DNA from: Bacteroidia bacterium
Lineage (GTDB): Bacteria; Bacteroidota; Bacteroidia; Chitinophagales; Saprospiraceae
Direction of reading: 5' to 3'
Assembly: GCA_030430845.1 (NCBI GenBank)
Contig: JAUIKE010000032.1
Span: 1 to 59,959 of the forward strand
DNA length: 59,959 nt
Every line of letters begins with the position of its first letter. Position 1 is the stretch's first letter. The position numbers were made by a program, and so were the translations under genes. This document shows positions 16,852 to 25,749 of the stretch, piece by piece. The notes below the pieces were generated by a model, which made no database searches, was not told where the DNA came from, and saw nothing but the letters and a program-made list of their open reading frames with translations.

Positions 16852-18303
16852 ATGAAAAGAATATCACTGATCCTGTTATTGACAGGGCTGTTTGACTGCC
16901 ATTTAGCAGCCCAGATCACCTTCATGGTGAGTCAGTTGCCGCCGAACACCTCTGAGCGGGTACAACTATATGTTTCCGGCACCTTCAATAACTGGGCGCC
17001 GGGCGATCCTAATTATCAATTGAAAAAAAACGAGGAAGGACTTTTCTCCATTACCCTAAACCCTCCCAAAGGAACGCATAAGTATAAATTTACAAGAGGC
17101 AGCTGGACAACCGTTGAAGGAAATGCCGAGGGCCAGTTCAGACCTGATCGCCTGATCGAATACTCCGGCAAGCCCCAAACGGTATATTGTAACATCAAGG
17201 CATGGGAAGGGACCGCTGGAACGAATAAAAGTACCGCCGGCAGCAATGTTATCATCCTAGCTCCATCCTTTAACATCCCACAATTAGATCGCAAGCGTCG
17301 GATCTGGATCTACCTGCCGTCTGATTATTATCAGTCGGACAAGTCCTATCCTGTGATGTACCTCCAGGACGGCCAAAATCTCTTTGATGAAAGTACGGCC
17401 TTTGCCGGAGAATGGAAAGTCGACGAAAGTCTTCAGCAAATTGAGCAGCAAACCGGGCAAGGCATCATCGCCGTGGGCATTGATAATGGCGGTGGAGATC
17501 GAATGAGCGAATATTCCCATGCCCCTAATGCTCGTTATGGCGGAGGGAAAGGAGATCAATACGTCCGTTTTATCATCGAAACACTAAAACCTTATATCGA
17601 TCAACATTTCAGAACGCTCTCAGATCGGGACCATACGGCCATCCTGGGCTCTTCTATGGGCGGGCTTATTTCGATGTACGCAGCTGTTGAGTACTCCGAG
17701 GTGTTCGGGAAAGCAGGGGTTTTCTCTCCTTCATTCTGGTACACCGAAGGCCAATCCTATTGGCATGTGTTGGAGGAGGGAAATAAACCAAACCTCAAAA
17801 TTTATATGATCTGCGGGGCCAATGAAGATCGCAGCATGCCCCAGAACATGCTGGCCATGAAGCGCACCCTGCTCAATGTAGGTTTTTCTGCTGACCGGGT
17901 CTATCATGCCATCCATGAAGATGGGCAACATAAAGAATGGTATTGGGCAAGAGAATTTCCCGGAGCGGTCTACTGGCTTTTCAGTGATTATCTTAAAGCC
18001 AATTCCCGGCAAGTCCAAAGGTCTTCTACCATCGATCCGATTTTCATCAAAAAACTATCAGACAAGGAATATGAGTTAGTTTATCAAACCACCATGGCCA
18101 AACCCAAGTATTCCATTGTTGGTGAAAGCGGAAATATGCTCAGCAAACCCAAAAAGCTTAAATTACTAGAGCTTTCTTCCTCGAATGGTTTTGAGCAGGG
18201 AAGCTTCAAGATCAAGCCCCCCAAGAGTGGATCATTTTTTATCCAAATTTATGATGACGAGCAGTTGTTAGTCGTGAAAGAAATTAAAAATGAAATGCCC
18301 TGA
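16852..18303 (+). CDS. Secreted esterase with N-terminal glycogen-binding (CBM48-like) module
   Basis: 483 residues. A signal peptide (about 1-20) precedes a CBM48/AMPK-type starch-binding module (about 22-115: VSGTFNNWAPGD, KGTHKYKFTRGSW). An esterase D / enterochelin-esterase-like alpha/beta hydrolase follows (about 140-385): RRIWIYLPSDYY, VMYLQDGQNLFDE, nucleophile serine in AILGSSMGGLISMYA, and a likely catalytic histidine in HEDGQHKEWYWA. A further domain of about 80 residues closes the protein. Such enzymes cleave esters on siderophores or polysaccharides; the starch-type module favours a carbohydrate-related ester here. The gene is followed directly by a bidirectional terminator. Confidence 0.85.
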   Translation: MKRISLILLLTGLFDCHLAAQITFMVSQLPPNTSERVQLYVSGTFNNWAPGDPNYQLKKNEEGLFSITLNPPKGTHKYKFTRGSWTTVEGNAEGQFRPDRLIEYSGKPQTVYCNIKAWEGTAGTNKSTAGSNVIILAPSFNIPQLDRKRRIWIYLPSDYYQSDKSYPVMYLQDGQNLFDESTAFAGEWKVDESLQQIEQQTGQGIIAVGIDNGGGDRMSEYSHAPNARYGGGKGDQYVRFIIETLKPYIDQHFRTLSDRDHTAILGSSMGGLISMYAAVEYSEVFGKAGVFSPSFWYTEGQSYWHVLEEGNKPNLKIYMICGANEDRSMPQNMLAMKRTLLNVGFSADRVYHAIHEDGQHKEWYWAREFPGAVYWLFSDYLKANSRQVQRSSTIDPIFIKKLSDKEYELVYQTTMAKPKYSIVGESGNMLSKPKKLKLLELSSSNGFEQGSFKIKPPKSGSFFIQIYDDEQLLVVKEIKNEMP

Positions 18304-18320
18304 CGGGCATTTCATTTTTT

Positions 18321-18322
<2 letters not shown>
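18286..18322. terminator. Bidirectional terminator between esterase and pgi
   Basis: A 10-bp perfect stem (TGAAATGCCC at 18291-18300 with GGGCATTTCA at 18305-18314, loop TGAC) is flanked by five A on the left and eight T on the right, so it works for both convergent genes. The stem covers the last codons of the esterase, including its stop. Confidence 0.85.
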
Positions 18323-19991
<1,669 letters not shown>

Positions 19992-20003
19992 TTAAGTAGA
20001 CAG

Positions 20004-20055
20004 ATATAGGGGTTGTGTGAACCCGCCGGTCGGCGGGTTCACACAACCCCTATAT
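20004..20055. repeat. 25-bp perfect palindrome between divergent pgi and CDF genes
   Basis: Arms 20004-20028 and 20031-20055 pair without mismatch around a 2-nt centre (core CCCGCCG / CGGCGGG, with GGGTTGTGTGAA outside it). It lies upstream of both neighbours, so it is not a gene-end terminator. Its GGGTTGTGT word recurs in the outer arms of the element at 31850-32020 (complement ACACAACCC). Confidence 0.8.
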
Positions 20056-20085
20056 TTGACTTCATTGTACAATTATGTACATTTG
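20055..20085 (+). promoter_or_regulatory. Bacteroidetes-type promoter for the CDF transporter
   Basis: TTTG at 20055-20058, a 19-nt spacer, TACATTTG at 20078-20085 (full match to TAnnTTTG). Transcription would begin near 20092. This rules out translation from the upstream GTG at 20017, inside the palindrome, and supports the TTG start at 20155. Confidence 0.6.
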
Positions 20086-20154
20086 CCGACCAGAAGATCA
20101 TTCGATGCGGAAAATACTGTATTCTCATCAGTCGCGCAATTAATACCTGTTATT

Positions 20155-21159
20155 TTGAGTAAATCAAGCAGCATATCTCCCTTACAGTACCAATCTATTG
20201 CGATTGGGATCGGGATTGTCCTGACTGTAGTGAAATTTTTTGCATGGGGCATTACTAATTCTAATGCCATCCTGACAGATGCCCTGGAAAATATCATTAA
20301 TGTAGTAGCCGGCGCCATTGGTTGGTATAGCCTATGGTTATCGGCCCGGCCTCGTGATCGGAACCATCCGTACGGGCATGGGAAAATAGAATTTGTCTCT
20401 ACCGGCTTTGAGGGAGGATTGATATTCCTGGCGGGAGCTTTGATCATTGGTAAAGCCGTTTTCAATTTATTTCATCCTACGCAACTACACAGTTTGGAAG
20501 AGGGCATCGGCCTGATCCTGTTTTCAGGGCTTGTCAATTTTCTGACAGGCTGGTGGTTGTTGAGAATTGGAAAAAAAAGAAGGATTCTTGTTTTGCAATC
20601 GGAAGGACGTCACCTGTTGAGTGATGCCTATTCCTCGGCCGGCTTATTAATCGGCCTTGTTATTGTTCTGATAACGGATATATTCTGGCTGGATCATTTG
20701 ATTGCCATCCTTTTCGGCAGCATCATTTTATATACAGGTTTCAAACTACTGCGCACCGCTTTCGCCGGGATCATGGACGAAGCAGATTATGAGTTGATCA
20801 ACGAAATGGTAGAGGTATTAGAAGAAAAAAGACAAACCAACTGGGTGGATGTGCACAATTTTCGAGTCATCAAGTACGGCAACGAATACCACGTTGACTG
20901 TCATTTAACCCTGCCCTGGTATTTTAACCTGCAGCAAGGGCACGATGAAGTGACCCAGTTTGAAAATTTGCTCAAAGCATATGATCCGGCTATTTCCGAA
21001 TTTTTTATACATGTAGACCCCTGCAGCCCGCCGTCCGCCTGCAAAATTTGTTTAAAAAAAGACTGTGAGCAAAGAAAAAACCCTTTTTCCAGATACGTGA
21101 AATGGGAATTAAACAATGTTATGGATGATGAGCGGCATTCAAAAAAAACCGTCGATTGA
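20155..21159 (+). CDS. Cation diffusion facilitator (CDF) family divalent metal exporter
   Basis: 335 residues from a TTG at 20155; no ATG lies in a suitable place. The frame is open back to 20017, but that stretch is upstream of the promoter. Six membrane segments are expected. Metal-site motifs are NSNAILTDALENIIN in the second segment, the PYGHGKIEF loop, and EGRHLLSDAYSSAGLLIG in the fifth. A cytoplasmic domain follows (DVHNFRVIKYGNEYHVDCHLTL). The C-terminus has an extra Cys cluster (CSPPSACKICLKKDC, about 295-309), which could bind metal. It exports Zn, Fe or similar ions; the exact metal is not readable. A Fur-box-like palindrome follows the stop. Confidence 0.88.
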   Translation: MSKSSSISPLQYQSIAIGIGIVLTVVKFFAWGITNSNAILTDALENIINVVAGAIGWYSLWLSARPRDRNHPYGHGKIEFVSTGFEGGLIFLAGALIIGKAVFNLFHPTQLHSLEEGIGLILFSGLVNFLTGWWLLRIGKKRRILVLQSEGRHLLSDAYSSAGLLIGLVIVLITDIFWLDHLIAILFGSIILYTGFKLLRTAFAGIMDEADYELINEMVEVLEEKRQTNWVDVHNFRVIKYGNEYHVDCHLTLPWYFNLQQGHDEVTQFENLLKAYDPAISEFFIHVDPCSPPSACKICLKKDCEQRKNPFSRYVKWELNNVMDDERHSKKTVD

Positions 21160-21180
21160 TAAAAATCAGCTTACTCTGCT

Positions 21181-21193
21181 AATGATTCTCATT
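21181..21193. promoter_or_regulatory. Fur-box-like inverted repeat
   Basis: AATGATTCTCATT is an AATGA-N3-TCATT palindrome, identical to the core of many Fur operators. It lies between the CDF exporter (stop 21159) and the universal stress protein (start 21263), at about -70 to the latter. The flanks do not extend the 19-bp consensus, so chance is possible. Confidence 0.35.
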
Positions 21194-21262
21194 CGCTTAC
21201 CAAGCATATTTTCTGATTTTTAAAACATCAGAAGATGTATTCTATAATTTAAACGCACAGCC

Positions 21263-22105
21263 ATGAAAAGAATATTAGTTCCAACTGATTTTTCCGTAGC
21301 GGCCCAGGATGCATTCACTTATGCACAGCAGATCGCAGAAACGATGGAAGGGGCCAGCCTGACAGCTGCGCACGTTTTCATGCCTCCTATGGAATCTGAA
21401 TATCCCAATATGTTTCCTCCGGTAACGGAGCTAATGGAAGTACGCGAAAAAATGTTAAATGATTTTGTGGAGGAATACAAAAATCAGCCCGTAGGCAGTG
21501 TGGCCACTACCCTCCAAATTGACAAAGAGTTATTGATCGGCTTCCCGGCCGATGAAATTGTTCAGGCTTCCAAAGAATATGACCTGATCATCATGGGTAT
21601 GACCGGCGAAAACGACCTGATCGATAAAGTCCTGGGTAGTGTCTCAATTAGTGTAGCCAAACGCGCTGAGTGCCCAGTCATCTTAGTGCCGAAAAAGGTC
21701 GAATTCAAAGGAGTCCGACATATGCTCTATGCCAGTAATTATGAATCTGCCAATGATGCCATGATCAAAACACTGGTCGATTTCAATAAGTCTCTGAATG
21801 CTTGCGTGCACTTTGTACATGTTGCAGAAAAAGCAGAACAGGATTATGACATCACCAAAGCAGGTATTTTCGAAGAATTATTCGAGGAAGGAGAACCTTG
21901 CTTTGCTTTTGAAATGGCCGAAGTGGAAGCCGGTAATGTAACGGAAGGCTTGTTGTCTTATGCTAAAGACTTCCCCATCGATTTGATGGTGATCGTTAAC
22001 CACAGAAAACACAACTTCTGGGATAAGCTTTTCCACAAAAGCCAAACCAAATTACTGGCCAATAAAGCGAACATGCCCTTGATGGTCTTTCACTTGAATG
22101 ATTAG
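21263..22105 (+). CDS. Tandem universal stress protein (UspA family)
   Basis: 280 residues, two Usp domains. The first (about 1-145) begins KRILVPTDFSVAAQDAFTYA and has the ATP-binding motif G-x2-G-x9-G-S intact in GMTGENDLIDKVLGSVS. The second (about 150-280) keeps the fold (HMLYASNYESANDAMIKTLVDF) but lacks the glycine motif (VNHRKHNFWDKLFHKSQT), so it is probably non-binding. Tandem Usp proteins are common in Bacteroidota and act in starvation and stress; no specific function can be given. A 40-bp palindrome follows as terminator. Confidence 0.93.
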   Translation: MKRILVPTDFSVAAQDAFTYAQQIAETMEGASLTAAHVFMPPMESEYPNMFPPVTELMEVREKMLNDFVEEYKNQPVGSVATTLQIDKELLIGFPADEIVQASKEYDLIIMGMTGENDLIDKVLGSVSISVAKRAECPVILVPKKVEFKGVRHMLYASNYESANDAMIKTLVDFNKSLNACVHFVHVAEKAEQDYDITKAGIFEELFEEGEPCFAFEMAEVEAGNVTEGLLSYAKDFPIDLMVIVNHRKHNFWDKLFHKSQTKLLANKANMPLMVFHLND

Positions 22106-22177
22106 TCCCATTTCCGGTGTGGAGCAGGAGTTTGGAGCTAATAAAATTTAGATACTAATACAAATTGATCATATTTT

Positions 22178-22217
22178 AAACAGGAGTTCTCCCAAAATTT
22201 TGGGAGAACTCCTGTTT
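22178..22217. terminator. Long palindromic bidirectional terminator
   Basis: A perfect 20+20 palindrome (22178-22197 with 22198-22217) with four A/T at the centre, ending in TTTCTTTTT on the right, lies between convergent genes. On the minus strand the T-run is only the three T of the arm itself, so rightward termination is the better supported. Confidence 0.75.
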
Positions 22218-22221
22218 CTTT

Positions 22222-23895
22222 TTAATCTATCTGTACCTCCAATAAATCACTATTCACACTATAAATCATACCGTTCCCTTCCAGCATAATCGCCATATGA
22301 TACGTGCCGGAGGGCATTTCCGGCAAGGTGAATGACAAGCCGGCCGGTATTTTTTTCTTCGACGGAAAGGAATTAACGTCCAGACGAGCTTCTACTTCCC
22401 AGCTATTTTCTCCCCGGATAAAATAAAGAATGGGTGTGATCCGCCATATGGGGTCATTGACCTTTACCTCATGCGGGTAAGGGTTGAGAATAGACAATTG
22501 GATGGAGCCGGAAATACCTTTTTTTAGCTCCAAGGCCTGAGCAGTCGGTTCAAAATACACCTTTTGAACAATCTGAATATTTTCCACCTCACAGGTTTTC
22601 CGGTTTTTCCGATACATTTTAAATGGCTCCATTTTTCTGCAATAAACCCATTCGGGCAAACCGAAAAGCAGAACATCCCTGCCCTGATAAGCCGTTTCCA
22701 GTGACCAAATATCAAATTGATTGCGGCGATAACTCACCGGGTCATTGATGGCAGCAGAAAGATTCCCGGTATAAAAAGAGTAAGTGGAAGGATCTCGATA
22801 ATTATCCACAAACAGTACGGGCCGGTCGCCGGCTTTTTCCTTCAATGCCTCTATCCATTCCTTTTTATGGAATTCCGGTAAGATCTTGGCGCCTAGTGGT
22901 GTGATGATCAGGATACGAGCGGCCAGTACCAACAACAGGGACGAAAGCCCCATTAAATGGTACAATTTCCGTCGCTTTGGATGCTCCCTCAAATAAGTAA
23001 GCCCCAATAGGGCAAAGGGAATGCTCAGCACCACCGTCCACTGTGGCTCGGCATGGCCTTTGATGGTAGCTAACAGAAAAAAGCCCAAAAATCCGACAAT
23101 GGTAAACCAGTAGGCTCTTTTCATAGGGTCTTTTCCTGGTTTTTCCCAAAGTGCCGATACCCAAAGCGGCACCAAAAATGGGCTAAAATTGATCAGTTGG
23201 TTGACCAGGTAATTGAGTGTATGCTTCAAGGCGTACGGATCATTTCTACCTACCAAATGATATTTCAAAGAGGGAAATTCGTTGTCAAACTGCCACAAAA
23301 TGTGCGGAATGAACAAGGCTGCACCGAATATGGAAGCTATATAAAAACGAGGCTGCCTTAACAATCGCAGGTTGGACGCAAGAGTAAAAAGAATGACTAA
23401 TAGGCCATGATACTTGCTATACAACATCAAAACCATAGAAAGTCCCAATAAAAAGGTATAAACCCACGACTTTTTTTTCAGGAACAAAGCATACATCCAA
23501 AAGAAAAAAGCCGTAAAAAACAACAAGGGAGGATCGGGAGTTGTAATAAACCCATACAGCTGAAACATCGGCATGGCCCCCAGCAAAATAAATAAACTCA
23601 GCAATTCCTCCTTTTTTTCTGGTTTTCCTGCCAGCAACCAGATCAAAAATACGGTGCCTGCGTGTAAAAGGAGAGTTACGAGCCGCACACCTAATTCATT
23701 CTCCACCAGGCTATACCCCAGGCGAATCATTAGGGCTACCACGGGAGGATGGTCAAAGTATCCCCAGTCCGGAAATTTTGAATACATCCAGTAATAAGCT
23801 TCATCCGGATCCAACTCCGTCAAGTAGGCCTGTGTCCCATTGATCAAAGCCCATACGATCAAACCGAGTAGCAGAAAAAATATTGGTTTTTTCAT
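22222..23895 (-). CDS. GT39/ArnT-like integral membrane glycosyltransferase
   Basis: 557 residues from MKKPIFFLLLG; three more residues are possible from 23904. It belongs to the PMT_2 / ArnT-type family that moves sugars from polyprenyl-phosphate donors to lipid or protein acceptors on the outer face of the inner membrane. The first loop has the catalytic acidic pair ELDPDEAYYWMYSKFP then WGYFDHPPVVALMIRLGY, the family hallmark. Ten to twelve hydrophobic segments cover about residues 5-350, followed by a soluble C-terminal region with a beta-sandwich look. The acceptor is unknown. The gene upstream on the same strand is separated by a terminator-like hairpin. Confidence 0.85.
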   Translation of the reverse strand: MKKPIFFLLLGLIVWALINGTQAYLTELDPDEAYYWMYSKFPDWGYFDHPPVVALMIRLGYSLVENELGVRLVTLLLHAGTVFLIWLLAGKPEKKEELLSLFILLGAMPMFQLYGFITTPDPPLLFFTAFFFWMYALFLKKKSWVYTFLLGLSMVLMLYSKYHGLLVILFTLASNLRLLRQPRFYIASIFGAALFIPHILWQFDNEFPSLKYHLVGRNDPYALKHTLNYLVNQLINFSPFLVPLWVSALWEKPGKDPMKRAYWFTIVGFLGFFLLATIKGHAEPQWTVVLSIPFALLGLTYLREHPKRRKLYHLMGLSSLLLVLAARILIITPLGAKILPEFHKKEWIEALKEKAGDRPVLFVDNYRDPSTYSFYTGNLSAAINDPVSYRRNQFDIWSLETAYQGRDVLLFGLPEWVYCRKMEPFKMYRKNRKTCEVENIQIVQKVYFEPTAQALELKKGISGSIQLSILNPYPHEVKVNDPIWRITPILYFIRGENSWEVEARLDVNSFPSKKKIPAGLSFTLPEMPSGTYHMAIMLEGNGMIYSVNSDLLEVQID

Positions 23896-23914
23896 AGGCC
23901 ACAAACATAATAAT

Positions 23915-23952
23915 AAATAGGAATAGGGCGGATAAGCACCCTATTCCTATTT
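23915..23952 (-). terminator. Hairpin between DUF3298-like gene and GT39 gene
   Basis: A 14-bp perfect stem (AAATAGGAATAGGG at 23915-23928 with 23939-23952) with a 10-nt loop. On the minus strand it is followed by ATTATTATG, so it is a plausible but weak terminator of the upstream lipoprotein gene. It lies 20 bases from the GT39 start. Confidence 0.5.
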
Positions 23953-23977
23953 AAAAATTTTCAGGAGTATTTATCAA

Positions 23978-24790
23978 TCAGTTGAGTTTAAACTCTTTGG
24001 AAAGAATTGGCTGCAATTCATCGAAAGAAACCAGAAAAGAGATCGAGCCGTTAGCATAATCAGAAGCTTCATAAGGATTGTAGAACAACAAAATTCCGTC
24101 TTCTTTAATAGCAAAATTCTCAGGAAGGTTAAAGAAGGAATCACTCGTCAATTCAATGATGGGTTCATCGGATATCTGATCCTTGCGTTTCTTTTTTCCC
24201 AATAAAATGTCCTCTGCGATCAATTTGAATTGCTCAACGTTTCGAACTACATCATTTAATTGAAGCAAATGCCCCGTATTGGTATTAAAATTAAGTAAGG
24301 TTGTATGATGATTGGGATGTGCGCCGCCAGTGTAAGAACTGTTATCTAATCGGAGGCATACCATTTCATTAGATTGGTAAACAATCTGGCCCTTTATCTT
24401 AAGTTCCCAGGGAATGGTAAAAAACTCAGAATCCGTTACATAGTCCTCATACAGCTCTATGAATTCAGCCATGGCGGAATCGACGTTCACCACCAGTTTG
24501 TTGTTATGATCTGAAAAAATGGCTAAGGACTCTAGTACTTTTTGCTGAGTAATCTGGTTGATCTTGCTTTTGGCTTGTTCATTCCCGGTAGTCATCACAG
24601 GGTACTGAACACTCACCTTAGCGCAGTCATTAGACTGGCCCTTACAGCCTTCTGAAGCTTTGCGATAGGAGATGTCCTCAAACCGTACCGAATCATCTGA
24701 TTCTTTAAGCTCCTGGTCTTTTAAGCAAGACCATAGGCCCAAAACCAATACAGCAGCCAAAACAAGGGCTATCCGAGGACGCAAATTCAT
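23978..24790 (-). CDS. DUF3298/DUF4163-like lipoprotein
   Basis: 270 residues from MNLRPRIALVL at 24790. The N-terminus is a lipoprotein signal with lipobox LGLWSC (Cys about 22). The body resembles the DUF4163 + DUF3298 pair found in RsiV-type and other envelope proteins: FEDISYRKASEGC, VSVQYPVMTTGNEQAKSKIN, then CLRLDNSSYTGGAHPNHHTTLLNF (the conserved TGGAHP). The C-terminal DUF3298 part has FNLPENFAIKEDGILLFYNPYEASDYANG. In other bacteria the domain binds lysozyme or peptidoglycan; here only envelope location is supported. A -7-like TACATTTG is on the minus strand at 24956-24963. Confidence 0.82.
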   Translation of the reverse strand: MNLRPRIALVLAAVLVLGLWSCLKDQELKESDDSVRFEDISYRKASEGCKGQSNDCAKVSVQYPVMTTGNEQAKSKINQITQQKVLESLAIFSDHNNKLVVNVDSAMAEFIELYEDYVTDSEFFTIPWELKIKGQIVYQSNEMVCLRLDNSSYTGGAHPNHHTTLLNFNTNTGHLLQLNDVVRNVEQFKLIAEDILLGKKKRKDQISDEPIIELTSDSFFNLPENFAIKEDGILLFYNPYEASDYANGSISFLVSFDELQPILSKEFKLN

Positions 24791-24993
24791 ATCGTTAATT
24801 TCAAAACGTGACGAAACGGTTATTAAATAATCCAAACGGCAAAATGGTTCGCCGATGAATCAGCATTTATTTTTGGCTTTCGGATGGGGCGAAAACCACT
24901 GACGACAACACAGAAGTCTATTTTTCGGGAAAATACGGAATTAGATGCCAGAAATCAAATGTAAAGCACTGATATTGCACAAATTAACACAAT

Positions 24994-25680
24994 TTATTTC
25001 CTCAATAAGTCTGAAAGAGTTTTATTTCCCCTTTTTTCCAGTTTGTCCAGCATTTTTAAAAACAAAATAGCGGTCATATAGGCATCTCCCGCAGCCGTAT
25101 GACGGTCTTGCATCGGAAGCTGATACTTTTGGGCCAATTGATCCAGCGACAACTCTCCGGAGGATAAATGGTGTGTCGGCGGAAGCAATCTTTTTGCCAA
25201 ATTAATCGTATCAACCGAGGCATTTTTCAGCTTCAATTTCTTTTTCAAGATACCGGATAGTGCTATATTGATCATATTAATATCAAAACCTACATGGTGT
25301 CCAATCAGAACGGATTGGCGGATAAAGGCGAGGAAATGTTCTACTGCTTCTCTTTCAGACAGGCTCTCTTCTCTTTTCTTCGGCAAGATCCCATGAACTT
25401 CGATGGCTTGCCCGACCGGCTGATATTCCTGGTGTACCATAAATTCGAGTCGCTCCGACACCTTGATTTCCCAATTCTGAACGGCAATTGCTCCAAGGGA
25501 TAAAATCTGGTCCTTTTGGGGGTCCAGGCCCGTTGTCTCGGTATCGAAGCAAACAAAGCGAATATCTTCGATCGGAGTTTTTCGGTCATAAGCCTGCTCA
25601 AAGGAAGTGTGATAGGTCTTCCAGAAGGCAGGCAGGCTTTCAAGGCCGGTTTCTCGTCTTTTGAATAAATTGAAGATCAT
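24994..25680 (-). CDS. DEDDh 3'-5' exonuclease (DnaQ/PolC-epsilon-like)
   Basis: 228 residues from MIFNLFKRR. The in-frame ATG at 25701 lies inside a repeated spacer word and is less likely. Catalytic residues: D46 and E48 in CFDTETTGLD, D133 in GHHVGFDINM, H194 and D199 in QDRHTAAGDAYM. These are the DEDDh exonuclease set of the DNA polymerase III epsilon subunit and relatives. It lies downstream of the DUF294 gene on the same strand. The same exonuclease + DUF294 pair accompanies acetate symporter and acs genes in many proteobacteria, as I recall, so its job may be tied to that module rather than to replication. Confidence 0.88.
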   Translation of the reverse strand: MIFNLFKRRETGLESLPAFWKTYHTSFEQAYDRKTPIEDIRFVCFDTETTGLDPQKDQILSLGAIAVQNWEIKVSERLEFMVHQEYQPVGQAIEVHGILPKKREESLSEREAVEHFLAFIRQSVLIGHHVGFDINMINIALSGILKKKLKLKNASVDTINLAKRLLPPTHHLSSGELSLDQLAQKYQLPMQDRHTAAGDAYMTAILFLKMLDKLEKRGNKTLSDLLRK

Positions 25681-25687
25681 TTTTTTT

Positions 25688-25749
25688 AGTTTGGAGTTCA
25701 TGGTTCATAGTTTGGAGTTTACAATGCCATGTACCATAAACCATGTACC
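25688..25749. repeat. Repeated-word spacer between exonuclease and DUF294 genes
   Basis: AGTTTGGAGTT occurs at 25688-25698 and 25709-25719, CCATGTACC at 25727-25735 and 25741-25749. The spacer is made almost wholly of short repeated words and carries decoy ATG codons on the minus strand, like the one before dapB. Confidence 0.5.

Noticed and set aside
20017..20154. N-terminal extension of the CDF transporter from a GTG at 20017
   Set aside because: The GTG lies inside a perfect palindrome and upstream of a consensus promoter; the encoded stretch is unlike the family.
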